A model generated the notes under the pieces. That model was not told the DNA's origin and did not search any database. It saw only the letters and a list, made by a program, of their open reading frames with translations. This document shows, piece after piece, positions 52,020 through 61,055 of a stretch of 64,000 nt of DNA. Numbering within the stretch: position 1 is the first letter of the stretch; the number at the start of each line of letters is the position of its first letter. Source of the stretch: JBDKFK01 sp039798745 (GTDB taxonomy: Bacteria > Patescibacteriota > Microgenomatia > UBA1406 > GWC2-37-13). The position numbers and the translations under genes are program-made. The stretch lies in the NCBI GenBank assembly GCA_039798745.1, contig JBDKFK010000001.1, positions 47,300 through 111,299 of the forward strand. The letters are read 5' to 3'.

Positions 52020-53377
52020 AAATATTAAAAACACTGATAGTTTTTATCCTGTTCTTGCTTATACTCTGGATAGATCTTCCAGGCACTATCCCTGTAAAGT
52101 TTAATATTGGAAATAAAAAAGTAGATTTTAAACTGGGTCCTCCTGTACTTAATTATCAGATAGGCGATTTTCTTCTTAAGCGCAATTTTGAGACAAAACT
52201 AGGCCTTGATCTTAAGGGTGGAAGTCATCTTGTCTTTGATACAGATACATCTAAAGTAAAGAGTGAAGATCTTGCCGACGCTCTCAATTCATCTCGCGAT
52301 ATCATAGAGCGAAGAGTAAATTTGTTCGGCGTCTCTGAACCTATCGTACAGACATTAAAATCTGGGTCGCAGTATCGTATCAGCGTGGATCTTCCTGGTG
52401 TTGAAAATGTAAGTGAAGCAGTATCTCTTATCGGCCAGACAGCACAGCTTAGTTTTAAAGAGCAGGATCCTGCGGAACAGAAAGAAGCTACCGATTCCCC
52501 GACCTTTAGCATGCCTTCAAAGGATACTCCGCTTGCTGGTAAACACGTAAAAAAGGCTACCGTCACCTTCGATCCTCAGAATGGTAAACCCGAGGTGGCC
52601 CTGAGTTTTAACTCAGAGGGAGCAAAACTCTTTGGTGAGATAACAAAAAGAAATGTAGGTAAGCCTGTTGGTATATATATTGACCAATTCATCATTTCGG
52701 CACCGGTCGTTCAGACACCGATACTCGACGGCAATGCTGTTATAAACGGAAGTTTTACCCTGGAGCAGGCAAAGCAGCTTGCTATATCAATCAATTCAGG
52801 CGCGTTACCGTTATCCATAAAACTTGTAGAACAGCGGAACATAGGTCCATCTTTGGGCGCATTAGAAGTAAAGAAAAGTGTGTTTGCCGGTCTGGTAGGT
52901 TTGCTTATGGTGTTTATCTTCATGATCGGATACTACGGCACACTGGGTGTTATCGCCTGTATGGCACTGGTCATATACGGACTTATCTCATTCGCTATTT
53001 TCAGGACTATTCCTGTAGTCCTCACATTACCGGGAGTCGCAGGTTTTATTTTGTCTATTGGTATGGCCGTTGACACAAATATTCTTATTTTTGAACGTAT
53101 AAAAGAAGAGCTTCGTAAAGGCAGAGCAGAGGATATAGCCATAAGGCTGGGATTCGGAAGAGCCATAGACGCCATCAAGGACGCGAACATAACCACTCTC
53201 ATAGTGGCTTTCATACTATTCAATCCGCTAAACTGGGAATTTTTGCCACAGTTTGGATTGGTAAGAGGATTTGCTTTGACGTTGGCAATAGGTGTGGCGA
53301 CCAGTCTCTTTACAGGCATCGTAATAACACGAAGGTTAATTGATATTTTTTATAAAAAACGCGTAGACAAAAAATAA
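52016..53377 (+). CDS. secD: Protein translocase subunit SecD
   Basis: SecD, with SecF, uses the proton or sodium gradient to pull proteins through SecYEG. The 453-residue protein has an N-terminal helix, the first-domain motif TKLGLDLKGGSHLVFDTD, a shortened P1 domain, and five C-terminal membrane helices with FILSIGMAVDTNILIFERIKEEL. E. coli SecD is about 615 residues, so the extracytoplasmic part is compact, as in many Gram-positives and CPR. It overlaps the wHTH gene by 4 nt and precedes secF by 2 nt. Confidence 0.95.
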   Translation: MKILKTLIVFILFLLILWIDLPGTIPVKFNIGNKKVDFKLGPPVLNYQIGDFLLKRNFETKLGLDLKGGSHLVFDTDTSKVKSEDLADALNSSRDIIERRVNLFGVSEPIVQTLKSGSQYRISVDLPGVENVSEAVSLIGQTAQLSFKEQDPAEQKEATDSPTFSMPSKDTPLAGKHVKKATVTFDPQNGKPEVALSFNSEGAKLFGEITKRNVGKPVGIYIDQFIISAPVVQTPILDGNAVINGSFTLEQAKQLAISINSGALPLSIKLVEQRNIGPSLGALEVKKSVFAGLVGLLMVFIFMIGYYGTLGVIACMALVIYGLISFAIFRTIPVVLTLPGVAGFILSIGMAVDTNILIFERIKEELRKGRAEDIAIRLGFGRAIDAIKDANITTLIVAFILFNPLNWEFLPQFGLVRGFALTLAIGVATSLFTGIVITRRLIDIFYKKRVDKK

Positions 53378-53379
53378 CT

Positions 53380-54243
53380 ATGATCAATTTCATGAAATAC
53401 AAAATGCTCTACCTCGGAATTTCCTCGGTTATCATAGTAGCAGGTCTATTGGCTATGGGAATCTGGGGTTTCAGATATTCTATAGATTTTGTCGGCGGTA
53501 CAAATCTGGAGTATAAAATAAACAAAGCTTTCACCACAGATGCGGTGCGTACGGTATTCAAAAAGCAACAGGTAGAGGTAGCGGAAGCGCGAAAAGAAGG
53601 CAGTACTCTATTCGTAAAAACAAAACCAATCGATGACAAAAAAGAACTGGCTATACGGACTGAGCTGAAGAAAACGTTTAATACAAGCATTACCGTACTG
53701 CGGACCGAGACTGTAGGTCCTGTACTCGGAAGAGAGACAATGATAAAGACCGTTCTCGCGTCGGTAATTGCCATACTGGGTATTCTTCTGTACATGACAT
53801 TTGCCTTCAAAGGGTGGGATTTTGCGGTCGCGGCTGTTCTGGCAATGATGCATGATTTTCTTGTTGTAATAGGTACCTACGCTATTATGTCGCACTTCTG
53901 GGGCGCAGAAGTAGATACCATGTTCGTGACTGCTCTCCTTACAGCTATGTCATTCTCTGTGCATGATACGATCGTTATATTTGATAAGATCCGAGAATAT
54001 GTGAAAACACAGGGAGATGGTAGTATTGAGCTACTGGCAAATAAAGCGCTTACTGAAACCCTGGTACGTTCGTTCAATAACTCAATGACTATTATTTTCA
54101 TGCTTCTTTCCCTTACGCTCCTTGGAGGAACGACGATACGCTTCTTTGTGGCAACACTTCTTGTGGGTACCATCACAGGTACATATTCATCTCCCTTTGT
54201 AGCGACGCCAATTCTCGTCTGGCTCAAGAATCGCAAGTCATAA
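53380..54243 (+). CDS. secF: Protein translocase subunit SecF
   Basis: The partner of SecD in the Sec translocon. This 287-residue protein has the N-terminal helix and signature SIDFVGGTNLEYKI, then a short domain and five membrane helices including FSVHDTIVIFDKIREYVK and the conserved TLLGGTTIRFF. All expected parts are present and the length is standard. It starts 2 nt after secD, and the MBL-fold gene follows 14 nt later, so this is a continuous operon. Confidence 0.96.
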   Translation: MINFMKYKMLYLGISSVIIVAGLLAMGIWGFRYSIDFVGGTNLEYKINKAFTTDAVRTVFKKQQVEVAEARKEGSTLFVKTKPIDDKKELAIRTELKKTFNTSITVLRTETVGPVLGRETMIKTVLASVIAILGILLYMTFAFKGWDFAVAAVLAMMHDFLVVIGTYAIMSHFWGAEVDTMFVTALLTAMSFSVHDTIVIFDKIREYVKTQGDGSIELLANKALTETLVRSFNNSMTIIFMLLSLTLLGGTTIRFFVATLLVGTITGTYSSPFVATPILVWLKNRKS

Positions 54244-54257
54244 TCCCAAATATACGT

Positions 54258-54917
54258 ATGCAAATTCTTAAGTATTCACTGGGAGAAATGCAAGCAAACT
54301 GTTACATTCTTATAAAAGATTCTTCTTGTATCATTATCGATCCTGCCGACTCAGCAGACTTTATTCTGGAAGAAATATCCCGACGGAACCTGCGTGTACT
54401 TGGCCTGGTCGCAACTCATGGGCACTTTGATCATGTCATGGCAGCAGGGGAGATACAGATATCGTTCAACCCACTGTATGGTACCCCCGTGCCTTTATAT
54501 ATAGATAAGCAGGATCATTTCCTTATAAAGCGGCTCGGTGAGACTGCAAAGCATTTTTTAGGGCATGAACCTACGGTCATAAAACCGCAGACAATGCAGC
54601 CCATACCCGAAGGGAAGTTTAGCATCGGAGAGTTTTCGTTTACCGTTGTTAAGACTCCTGGTCATACACCCGGTAGTTCATGTTACTACTTCAAGGACGA
54701 CGGGAGAATATTTACCGGTGACACCTTGTTTGCCGGTGCTATTGGAAGGTTTGATTTTGCCTACAGTGATAAGAATCTGTTGAAGCAGTCGGTGGATACC
54801 ATTCTCCGTTTACCAGAGGAGACAATCATCAATCCTGGTCATGGAGATGAAACATTTGTGCAGATCGAAAGACTCAATCGTCCTCATTTTTTTAACAATC
54901 TGGGATTCTCTTCGTAG
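54258..54917 (+). CDS. Metallo-beta-lactamase fold hydrolase (glyoxalase II-like)
   Basis: A 219-residue hydrolase with the metal-binding motif THGHFDH (His54, His56, Asp58, His59), a TPGHTPGSS His and a GHGDE near the end. These fit the hydroxyacylglutathione-hydrolase/YcbL branch, which hydrolyses thioesters. Glutathione metabolism is doubtful in such a small genome, so the substrate is left open. It follows secF by 14 nt and ends 1 nt before the convergent Cca-like gene. It has no signal peptide, so it acts in the cytoplasm. Confidence 0.9.
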   Translation: MQILKYSLGEMQANCYILIKDSSCIIIDPADSADFILEEISRRNLRVLGLVATHGHFDHVMAAGEIQISFNPLYGTPVPLYIDKQDHFLIKRLGETAKHFLGHEPTVIKPQTMQPIPEGKFSIGEFSFTVVKTPGHTPGSSCYYFKDDGRIFTGDTLFAGAIGRFDFAYSDKNLLKQSVDTILRLPEETIINPGHGDETFVQIERLNRPHFFNNLGFSS

Positions 54918-54918
54918 G

Positions 54919-56265
54919 CTATGTAGCCGCAACTTCTTTGAGCTTTTCCAACAGCGGTTCACGTTCATTCTTTACGTTCCCTTCAACGACTTCTTCAAAA
55001 AGCTTCTTTAGTATTTCGCCGATTCTTGGCCCCGGCCTTTCATTGAGAAGTTTCATTACATCGTTGCCATCAACTTTGAGATCGGTTACTTTGAAAGGCT
55101 CTTTCTGTACTTCGATAATGCGTTTTTTGAAAAGATCGAAGCGCCATGAGGTTTCGGTTGATCCGGAACCAAGCCGGTCTCCTGTACGTAGGTCGAGCAT
55201 ATCCTGGATATACTCCTTGCCGACTTCACGTATGAATCGACGTACTGCTTTGTCAGTCTGTATCTCTGATACGGTAAACTGATGATTCTTGACGAGTGTC
55301 ACAAGCTGTTCCTTCTGTTTTTTGGAAAGTTTAAATCTATCCGCAATCTGGATCGCCTGTTTAGTACCCACAACTTCGTGGTTATGGAAGGTTATAAGTC
55401 CTGACTCCGCGTCCTTACGAAATGTTTTTTCTTTCCCAATATCATGTATAAGAGTGGCAAATCTTGTAATAACATCATGGGACGGACAGTATTTTAGCGC
55501 CATAACCATATGAGTTCCCGCGTCGTATATGTGGTGTCTTTTTGGACTTTTCTGGGGAACATCGAAACATACATTAACCTCCGGTAGGATATATTTTAGG
55601 AGATCTGTACTGCGCAGAAACAGAACCCCTTCTTCAGGATGATCGGAGGCAAGTATTTTAAGAAACTCATCACGTATACGTTCCCAGGAAATATGAGTTA
55701 TGAGCTGAGCATTTCGTTTTATTGAGTCACGTGTTTGCTCTTCTATGAGAAACCCCAGTTGAGAAGCAAACCGCACGCCCCGTATGAGCCGGAGAGCGTC
55801 TTCATTAAAACGTTTATCAGGATCTCCTACCGCCTTTATAACACGCTCTTTGAGATCTGCCATGCCGTTAAACGGATCAATCAGCGTCTTACCATCGTAG
55901 GCCATAGCATTGATAGTAAAATCACGTCTTCCAAGATCTTCCTCTACGGTATCTGCCCACTCAATCGAGGTGGGGTGTCTTAAATCACTGTATCCGCTTT
56001 CTTTTCTGAAAGGGGTGATCTCAAACAGAATCGGGTCTTCGGTAATCCCTTTGAGAGGAACGGTTACCGTGCCATACTGGTTATTGTAGTAAGCATCGGG
56101 AAACAGTGAGAGGATATTGTCTGGCTTGGCATTCGTTGTGAAGTCCCAGTTGTCTATAGGTTTTTCGAGCATAATATTACGCGTCGCTCCGCCGACAACG
56201 TATATCTTATACTTATTCTTCTGGAAAACCTTCATAAAACTGGTGACATAATCCGGAAGTTTCAT
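54919..56265 (-). CDS. CCA tRNA nucleotidyltransferase-like protein with altered catalytic motifs
   Basis: Class II tRNA nucleotidyltransferases add or repair CCA. The 448 residues hold a head domain, neck/body helices (LRLIRGVRFASQLGF) and a C-terminal HD domain (FATLIHDIGKEKTF). Two conserved Asp positions are changed: the usual GG-x-x-R-D reads GGATRN, and the catalytic D-x-D reads NWD in PIDNWDFTTNA. I confirmed both on the DNA (56145-56200). Activity is therefore uncertain, or another Asp compensates. The start is ATG 56265, exactly 6 nt after TATAAT; a frame to 56379 would overlap the NUDIX gene. Confidence 0.82.
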   Translation of the reverse strand: MKLPDYVTSFMKVFQKNKYKIYVVGGATRNIMLEKPIDNWDFTTNAKPDNILSLFPDAYYNNQYGTVTVPLKGITEDPILFEITPFRKESGYSDLRHPTSIEWADTVEEDLGRRDFTINAMAYDGKTLIDPFNGMADLKERVIKAVGDPDKRFNEDALRLIRGVRFASQLGFLIEEQTRDSIKRNAQLITHISWERIRDEFLKILASDHPEEGVLFLRSTDLLKYILPEVNVCFDVPQKSPKRHHIYDAGTHMVMALKYCPSHDVITRFATLIHDIGKEKTFRKDAESGLITFHNHEVVGTKQAIQIADRFKLSKKQKEQLVTLVKNHQFTVSEIQTDKAVRRFIREVGKEYIQDMLDLRTGDRLGSGSTETSWRFDLFKKRIIEVQKEPFKVTDLKVDGNDVMKLLNERPGPRIGEILKKLFEEVVEGNVKNEREPLLEKLKEVAAT

Positions 56266-56277
56266 AGCCTTATTATA
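56266..56277 (-). promoter_or_regulatory. -10 element of the Cca-like gene
   Basis: Minus strand TATAAT (56277-56272), 6 nt, ATG 56265. No clear -35. Confidence 0.6.
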
Positions 56278-56294
56278 CCTGAAGAAGTAATTGT

Positions 56295-56828
56295 TTAAAG
56301 CACGGTGGCGAGCCTTTTCATTCTGGGTTGATACGTAGGGCGGGTTATCATCTTCGCTGCTTTTTCGGCGGGATACCATCCAGCCTCATAAAACTCCTTT
56401 AGATCGACATTAAAATCAATGACTGGTGTGTGCACCAGAAACCAAAAGTCATAATGAAAGGTGCAGGGTAATGATTTGTTCTCAATCTCTATTATGGAAA
56501 TATCAAAAAGCTCGATCTTCTCATCGGTTAATGTGTGCGAAAGTTCTTCAGCAAATTCACGGCGTACAGCCTGAAGAGGAAGTTCTCCTTTGTCTATATG
56601 TCCGCCCGGAGGGATCCACATTGCAGCCTTTATATGGTTCCCTATATATATCTGGCGGCTGGCTTTGTTCACAGGTATGAGAAAAGAACAGAGATGGTCC
56701 GCAACCCCTTCATCACGCGTAAGTCGTGTATCTGCTTTTATACGGTTAAGAAACCCCTGAACGACCACCTGATCTATATTGGGATTATCCTTAAGCGACA
56801 GTATAGTGTTTATAAATATATCGTGCAT
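56295..56828 (-). CDS. NUDIX hydrolase
   Basis: NUDIX enzymes hydrolyse nucleoside diphosphates linked to other groups. This 177-residue protein has a near-complete NUDIX box, G-HIDKG-E-LPLQAVR-REFAEEL, with the final Gly replaced. The 60 residues before the box (LTRDEGVADHLCSFLIPV) form the rest of the fold. The substrate is unknown; members of this length act on many nucleotides. It begins 2 nt after nfo on the same strand and probably shares its transcript. A house-cleaning role with a DNA-repair enzyme is plausible but not proven. Confidence 0.87.
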   Translation of the reverse strand: MHDIFINTILSLKDNPNIDQVVVQGFLNRIKADTRLTRDEGVADHLCSFLIPVNKASRQIYIGNHIKAAMWIPPGGHIDKGELPLQAVRREFAEELSHTLTDEKIELFDISIIEIENKSLPCTFHYDFWFLVHTPVIDFNVDLKEFYEAGWYPAEKAAKMITRPTYQPRMKRLATVL

Positions 56829-56830
56829 AG

Positions 56831-57685
56831 TTAGCGCATGAGTCCTTTGAGTATATCAATATTCGCTTTATCAGGGCCGAGTCCATCAAATCCTGGCGTT
56901 TCTATAATCATAGGCACATTTTTCATTGTTTTATGATTCATAATATTGGTGAATGTTTCCAGACCGATCATACCCTCTCCCAGATTTTCGTGCCTATCCC
57001 GGAAAGAACAAAAAGGATCTTTACTGTCGTTCATATGCCATAGTTCCAGTTTGTTTATGCCGATTGCCTTATCAAACAGATCAAGAAACATCTCAAACGT
57101 ATCATGATGAGTTAATGCATAGCCTGCAGCGTGCAGATGACAGGTATCCAGACATACTTTCATGCGTGGACTGGCCACATCCTTTACAATCTGAAATACT
57201 TCTTCCATCGATTTTCCAAGCTTACGGTTGCCCGCATTTTCCATTATGAACATAGTCTCTTCTGGGGTATCGTTGAGCACTTCACCTATATTCTCTATGA
57301 GAGTCTTATATTTGTCCGGAAAAAGATTGAGCACATTTGGACTGTCTGTTTTTTCTTTAAATGATCCTAAATGTACAATGCTGCCTCTTACTCCCATCCG
57401 TGCGGCAAGTCTCAGCTCATGCTTCAACGTTTGTTTTGAAAGCTGTCCTATGCGGTCGTTATCGGCAAAGTTTACCAGGTATGAGGCATGAAAAAAGATC
57501 GGCTTCACCTCAAGTTCTTGACGTTTTGTTACAAAGGTATTAATTGCCTCATCCGGAATCTTGGCAAACTCCCAACCCCGGGGTGAAATAGAGAAGATTT
57601 GCAGGCTGTTTCCGCCCATTGTAACTATTTTTTCGAGCGCGTTGGCATGGCCGCCGCCGATTGATATGTGTCCTCCTATAAACAT
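56831..57685 (-). CDS. nfo: Deoxyribonuclease IV (endonuclease IV), AP endonuclease
   Basis: Nfo cleaves DNA at abasic sites using three metal ions. The 284-residue protein has the TIM-barrel landmarks of the family: GGHISIGGG at the start, IVHLGSFKE, MENAGNRKLG, CLDTCHLHAAGY, WHMNDSK and RHENLGEGMIG, which carry the metal-binding His, Glu and Asp residues. Length and order match E. coli Nfo. The start at 57685 has TACCAT 6 nt upstream. The NUDIX gene follows 2 nt later. Confidence 0.95.
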   Translation of the reverse strand: MFIGGHISIGGGHANALEKIVTMGGNSLQIFSISPRGWEFAKIPDEAINTFVTKRQELEVKPIFFHASYLVNFADNDRIGQLSKQTLKHELRLAARMGVRGSIVHLGSFKEKTDSPNVLNLFPDKYKTLIENIGEVLNDTPEETMFIMENAGNRKLGKSMEEVFQIVKDVASPRMKVCLDTCHLHAAGYALTHHDTFEMFLDLFDKAIGINKLELWHMNDSKDPFCSFRDRHENLGEGMIGLETFTNIMNHKTMKNVPMIIETPGFDGLGPDKANIDILKGLMR

Positions 57686-57731
57686 AGATATATGGTATGT
57701 ATTGTACTGTAAAATAATATAAAATTATCTC

Positions 57732-57768
57732 TTGACTTATCTTAGCAGACTTGTTATATTATTGCTAA
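57732..57768 (+). promoter_or_regulatory. hrcA promoter with CIRCE-like operator
   Basis: TTGACT at 57732-57737, 17 nt, TATATT at 57755-57760. Overlapping it are TTAGCA (57742-57747), 15 nt, TGCTAA (57763-57768). These are the outer six bases of each CIRCE half with exactly the CIRCE spacing, but the inner CTC/GAG bases differ. ATG follows at 57783. HrcA would block this promoter by binding here. Confidence 0.7.
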
Positions 57769-57782
57769 ATAGTCATTTATAT

Positions 57783-58523
57783 ATGGAAGACTTAACACAG
57801 AGACAGGTAGATATTCTCAGAGCTATCATCCATGAATATACCGAGGTGGGTACACCGGTAGGCTCTGAAATCCTTGAAAAAAAGTTTAAACTGGGAGTAT
57901 CCCCGGCAACTATTCGTAATGAGATGGTGGAGCTGGCAAGAAAAGGATATCTTAAGAAAACACATTTTTCTTCAGGAAGAGTTCCTTCTGCAAAAGGTTT
58001 CCGTTTCTATATCAAGCATCTCATGAAGGAAAAAGAACTCTCCACAATTGATGAGGTTGCGTATAAAAATAGCATCTGGGACGAACGGGATGAAACTCAT
58101 AAGCTCCTCTACCACGCGACCAAGGTGTTGGCTACGCGGACCGGTCTTTTATCTATTACAGCAACCAATACCGGAGATGTTTATTATTCAGGCATGGCTA
58201 ATCTGTTAACGAAAGACGAATTCCTGGATTTAGCTCTTTCCAAAACACTGTTTGGTATGCTTGACGAAGTGCATTTTTGGGAGGGTATACTGCGACAGTT
58301 TTATAAAATAGAAGACGATGTTATGTATCTTCTCGGTGAGGAAGACTTCCGCGATCCACTCTTTGAATCATGCGCAAGTGTGATCGGTGAGTTTGAAGGG
58401 GAAAAGACCAAAGGGATAATTGGAGTCATAGGACCCAAGAGAATGTCGTACGATGTAATAATCCCTCAGGTTAGATATTTCTCTCGTCTTATAGAAGAAA
58501 TATTGCGTACAAACGGAGGATAA
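57783..58523 (+). CDS. hrcA: Heat-inducible transcription repressor HrcA (short)
   Basis: HrcA represses chaperone operons by binding CIRCE. The 246-residue protein has the N-terminal winged helix LTQRQVDILRAIIHEYTEVGTPVGS and ATIRNEMVELARKGYLKKTHFSSGRVPS, then a GAF-like part ending GVIGPKRMSYDVIIPQVRYFS. HrcA is usually about 340 residues; the missing length most likely corresponds to the inserted dimerising domain. I start it at ATG 57783. A frame from TTG 57732 is really the -35 box. It leads the hrcA-grpE-dnaK-dnaJ cluster and is probably self-regulated. Confidence 0.93.
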   Translation: MEDLTQRQVDILRAIIHEYTEVGTPVGSEILEKKFKLGVSPATIRNEMVELARKGYLKKTHFSSGRVPSAKGFRFYIKHLMKEKELSTIDEVAYKNSIWDERDETHKLLYHATKVLATRTGLLSITATNTGDVYYSGMANLLTKDEFLDLALSKTLFGMLDEVHFWEGILRQFYKIEDDVMYLLGEEDFRDPLFESCASVIGEFEGEKTKGIIGVIGPKRMSYDVIIPQVRYFSRLIEEILRTNGG

Positions 58524-58547
58524 TATATAAATTGCCATTATCACAGT

Positions 58548-59057
58548 ATGGATAAAAACGCTAAACATAAGAAACATACGGATGAAAAACAGGATGACGT
58601 TACTGTTGAAACAACAGAAAATGTAGAAGAAGTAGCTGTAGCTGAAGAGCCGGACGAGTATAAAACAAAATATTTACGCGCGCTCGCTGATTATCAGAAC
58701 TTTGAACGAAGAGTACGAGAGGACAGAATAGCGACATCCAAGAATGCCCAGGCAGCGACCCTTATGCGACTGCTGCCATTTTTGGACAATCTTGAACAGG
58801 CAGAAATTTTTATTCAGGATAAGGGTCTCAAGATGATAAAGGAGCAGTTTTACTCTGTCCTGAAGGAAATGGGTCTTGAAGAGATTGAGGTAGCCGGTAA
58901 AGAATATGACCCTCATCTTGCCGAAGCGATAGACATTGTTGAGGGTGACAAAGATGATTACGTGGTCGAAGTACTGAGAAGAGGTTACATGTGCGGAGGA
59001 AAAATACTGCGCCCTGCGCAGGTAAAAGTTTCAAAAAAAATAGAAAAAGGATCTTGA
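58548..59057 (+). CDS. grpE: Nucleotide exchange factor GrpE
   Basis: GrpE releases ADP from DnaK. This 169-residue protein has a Glu/Thr-rich disordered N-terminus (about 1-40), the long dimer helix EYKTKYLRALADYQNFERRVREDR, and the beta-wing ending VLRRGYMCGGKILRPAQVKVS. Length and layout are standard. It lies 24 nt after hrcA and 23 nt before dnaK, in the expected order of a heat-shock operon. CATTAT lies 6 nt before ATG 58548 and might be an internal promoter, but this is weak. Confidence 0.95.
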   Translation: MDKNAKHKKHTDEKQDDVTVETTENVEEVAVAEEPDEYKTKYLRALADYQNFERRVREDRIATSKNAQAATLMRLLPFLDNLEQAEIFIQDKGLKMIKEQFYSVLKEMGLEEIEVAGKEYDPHLAEAIDIVEGDKDDYVVEVLRRGYMCGGKILRPAQVKVSKKIEKGS

Positions 59058-59080
59058 ATTACTAATTAATATATAAACCT

Positions 59081-60982
59081 ATGAGCAAAGTAATTGGCAT
59101 TGACTTAGGAACAACAAACTCATGTGTCGCTGTCATGGAAGGCGGCAAACCCAAAGTTATCCATTCTCAGGAAGGAAGAAATGTTATCCCTTCTGTGGTG
59201 GATCCCATTAAAAGAATTGTGGGAGATGTCGCTAAACGGCAGATTGTTATAAACCCCAAAAGAACTGTTTTTTCAGTAAAACGTCTTATGGGTCACAGAT
59301 ATTCTGATCCCACGGTCCAGCATGATATGAAATGGCTCCCTTATGCCATAAAAAAAGGCCGTGATGATATGGTTGAGGTAGAGATAGAGGGAAAGACCTT
59401 TACACCTCAGGAAATATCTGCGATGATTCTTCAGAAAATTAAAACAGATGCAGAAGCATATCTGGGAGAAAAAGTTGAAAAAGCGGTTATTACTGTTCCG
59501 GCATACTTTGATGATGCTCAGAGACAGGCAACTAAGCAGGCAGGCGAAATTGCTGGCCTTGAAGTTGTACGCATTATCAACGAGCCTACCGCAGCCGCTC
59601 TCGCGTATGGTCTTGATAAGCAGCACGCGCATACCATTGCGGTATATGATTTAGGCGGAGGAACATTTGACATCACAATCCTTGAACTCGGAGAGGGTGT
59701 CTTTCAGGTAAAATCTACAAACGGAGATACGCATCTTGGCGGAGACGATTTTGATAAGGTTATACTTGATCATATTGCCGCTGAGTTTCAGAAAGAGCAT
59801 GGCATTGATCTGCGCAAAGATACACAGGCGCTTCAGAGACTGCGTGATTCCGCGGAAAAAGCAAAGATTGAGTTATCTTCGTCACTTGAAGCTGAGATCA
59901 ATCTACCGTTTATAACGGTTAAAGACAATCAGCCGCTCCATTTGGTAATGAAGCTGACCAGATCTAAACTTGAGTCGCTTGTGCGTCCATTAGTCGAAAA
60001 ATCATTTGAACCGGTTAAAGCCGCACTAAAAGACGCCAAAGTTGATGCCTCCAAGATCGATGAAGTGGTTCTAGTCGGAGGAATGACACGTATGCCCTTG
60101 ATTATAGAGGAAGTAAAGAAGTTTTATGGAAAAGAGCCTAACCGTTCAGTTAACCCTGACGAAGTAGTAGCAATCGGAGCTGCAATTCAGGCCGGTGTTC
60201 TGACAGGAGAAACGAAAGACGTTGTTCTTCTTGATGTAACTCCGCTTACCATGGGAGTAGAAACCCTTGGCGGCGTTATGACAGCTCTTATAAATAGAAA
60301 CACAACGGTACCGACATCTAAATCAGAAGTGTTTTCTACTGCCCAGGATCATCAGACACAGGTTGAGATTCATATCCTTCAGGGTGAACGTCCGCTCGCG
60401 CGCGATAATAAGTCATTAGGACGGTTTATTCTGGAAGGAATTCCACCAGCTCACAGAGGAGTGCCTCAAATAGAAGTAACATTTGATATTGATGCAAACG
60501 GCATACTTACGGTGACAGCAAAAGATAAAGCAACAGGAAAAACACAGAGCATCAAAATCACAGGATCGAGCGGTCTTACGAAAGAAGAGATAGAAAAGAT
60601 GAGAGTTGAGGCAGAAAAGCATGCCGAAGCAGACAAAGAAGAAAAGGAAAAGATTGAGATACGTAATAAGGCCGATAATATGATTTATGTATCTGAAAAA
60701 TCACTGAAGGATGTCGGAGACAAGGCTCCTAAAGAAGACAGGGAAGAAGTCGAAAAGATGATTAAGGAGCTTAAGGACTCTTTTGAAAAAGGTACAAAGG
60801 AAGAGATTGAACAGAAGACCGCAGCTCTTTCCGAATCACTTCAGAAGATTGGTCAGCACATGTATAATAAGCAGGAACCCTCCGAGTCGGAGGGCGGCGC
60901 TCAACCTGCCGCTGAAGAACAGCCTGCCGAGGACAAACCTAAGGCAGATAAAGATGTAGAGGAAGGACAGGTCGTAAGCTAA
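59081..60982 (+). CDS. dnaK: Chaperone DnaK (Hsp70)
   Basis: DnaK holds unfolded peptides in an ATP-dependent cycle with DnaJ and GrpE. This 633-residue protein has [17 protein letters not shown] at the N-terminus, the phosphate motif [18 protein letters not shown], the adenosine motif [13 protein letters not shown], the linker with [15 protein letters not shown], and an acidic C-terminal tail. The length is standard. It has a Lys residue conserved after GDVAKR. It follows grpE by 23 nt and precedes dnaJ by 73 nt, with a hairpin in that gap. Confidence 0.97.
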   Translation: MSKVIGIDLGTTNSCVAVMEGGKPKVIHSQEGRNVIPSVVDPIKRIVGDVAKRQIVINPKRTVFSVKRLMGHRYSDPTVQHDMKWLPYAIKKGRDDMVEVEIEGKTFTPQEISAMILQKIKTDAEAYLGEKVEKAVITVPAYFDDAQRQATKQAGEIAGLEVVRIINEPTAAALAYGLDKQHAHTIAVYDLGGGTFDITILELGEGVFQVKSTNGDTHLGGDDFDKVILDHIAAEFQKEHGIDLRKDTQALQRLRDSAEKAKIELSSSLEAEINLPFITVKDNQPLHLVMKLTRSKLESLVRPLVEKSFEPVKAALKDAKVDASKIDEVVLVGGMTRMPLIIEEVKKFYGKEPNRSVNPDEVVAIGAAIQAGVLTGETKDVVLLDVTPLTMGVETLGGVMTALINRNTTVPTSKSEVFSTAQDHQTQVEIHILQGERPLARDNKSLGRFILEGIPPAHRGVPQIEVTFDIDANGILTVTAKDKATGKTQSIKITGSSGLTKEEIEKMRVEAEKHAEADKEEKEKIEIRNKADNMIYVSEKSLKDVGDKAPKEDREEVEKMIKELKDSFEKGTKEEIEQKTAALSESLQKIGQHMYNKQEPSESEGGAQPAAEEQPAEDKPKADKDVEEGQVVS

Positions 60983-61011
60983 GACATTTCTTAAGATATA
61001 CATTGTAGTAA

Positions 61012-61036
61012 GGGCGCTCCCGATTTGGGGGCGCCC
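61012..61036 (+). terminator. GC-rich hairpin between dnaK and dnaJ
   Basis: GGGCGCTCCC (61012-61021) pairs with GGGGGCGCCC (61027-61036) over 10 bp with one G-U, loop GATTT. Only a short, broken T-run follows (CTACATTTT). It may attenuate transcription from dnaK into dnaJ or protect the mRNA rather than end it fully. Confidence 0.55.
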
Positions 61037-61055
61037 CTACATTTTCTATGACCCT

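Noticed and set aside
56266..56379. 38-residue upstream extension of the Cca-like gene
   Set aside because: It overlaps the end of the NUDIX gene and includes the TATAAT located 6 nt before ATG 56265.
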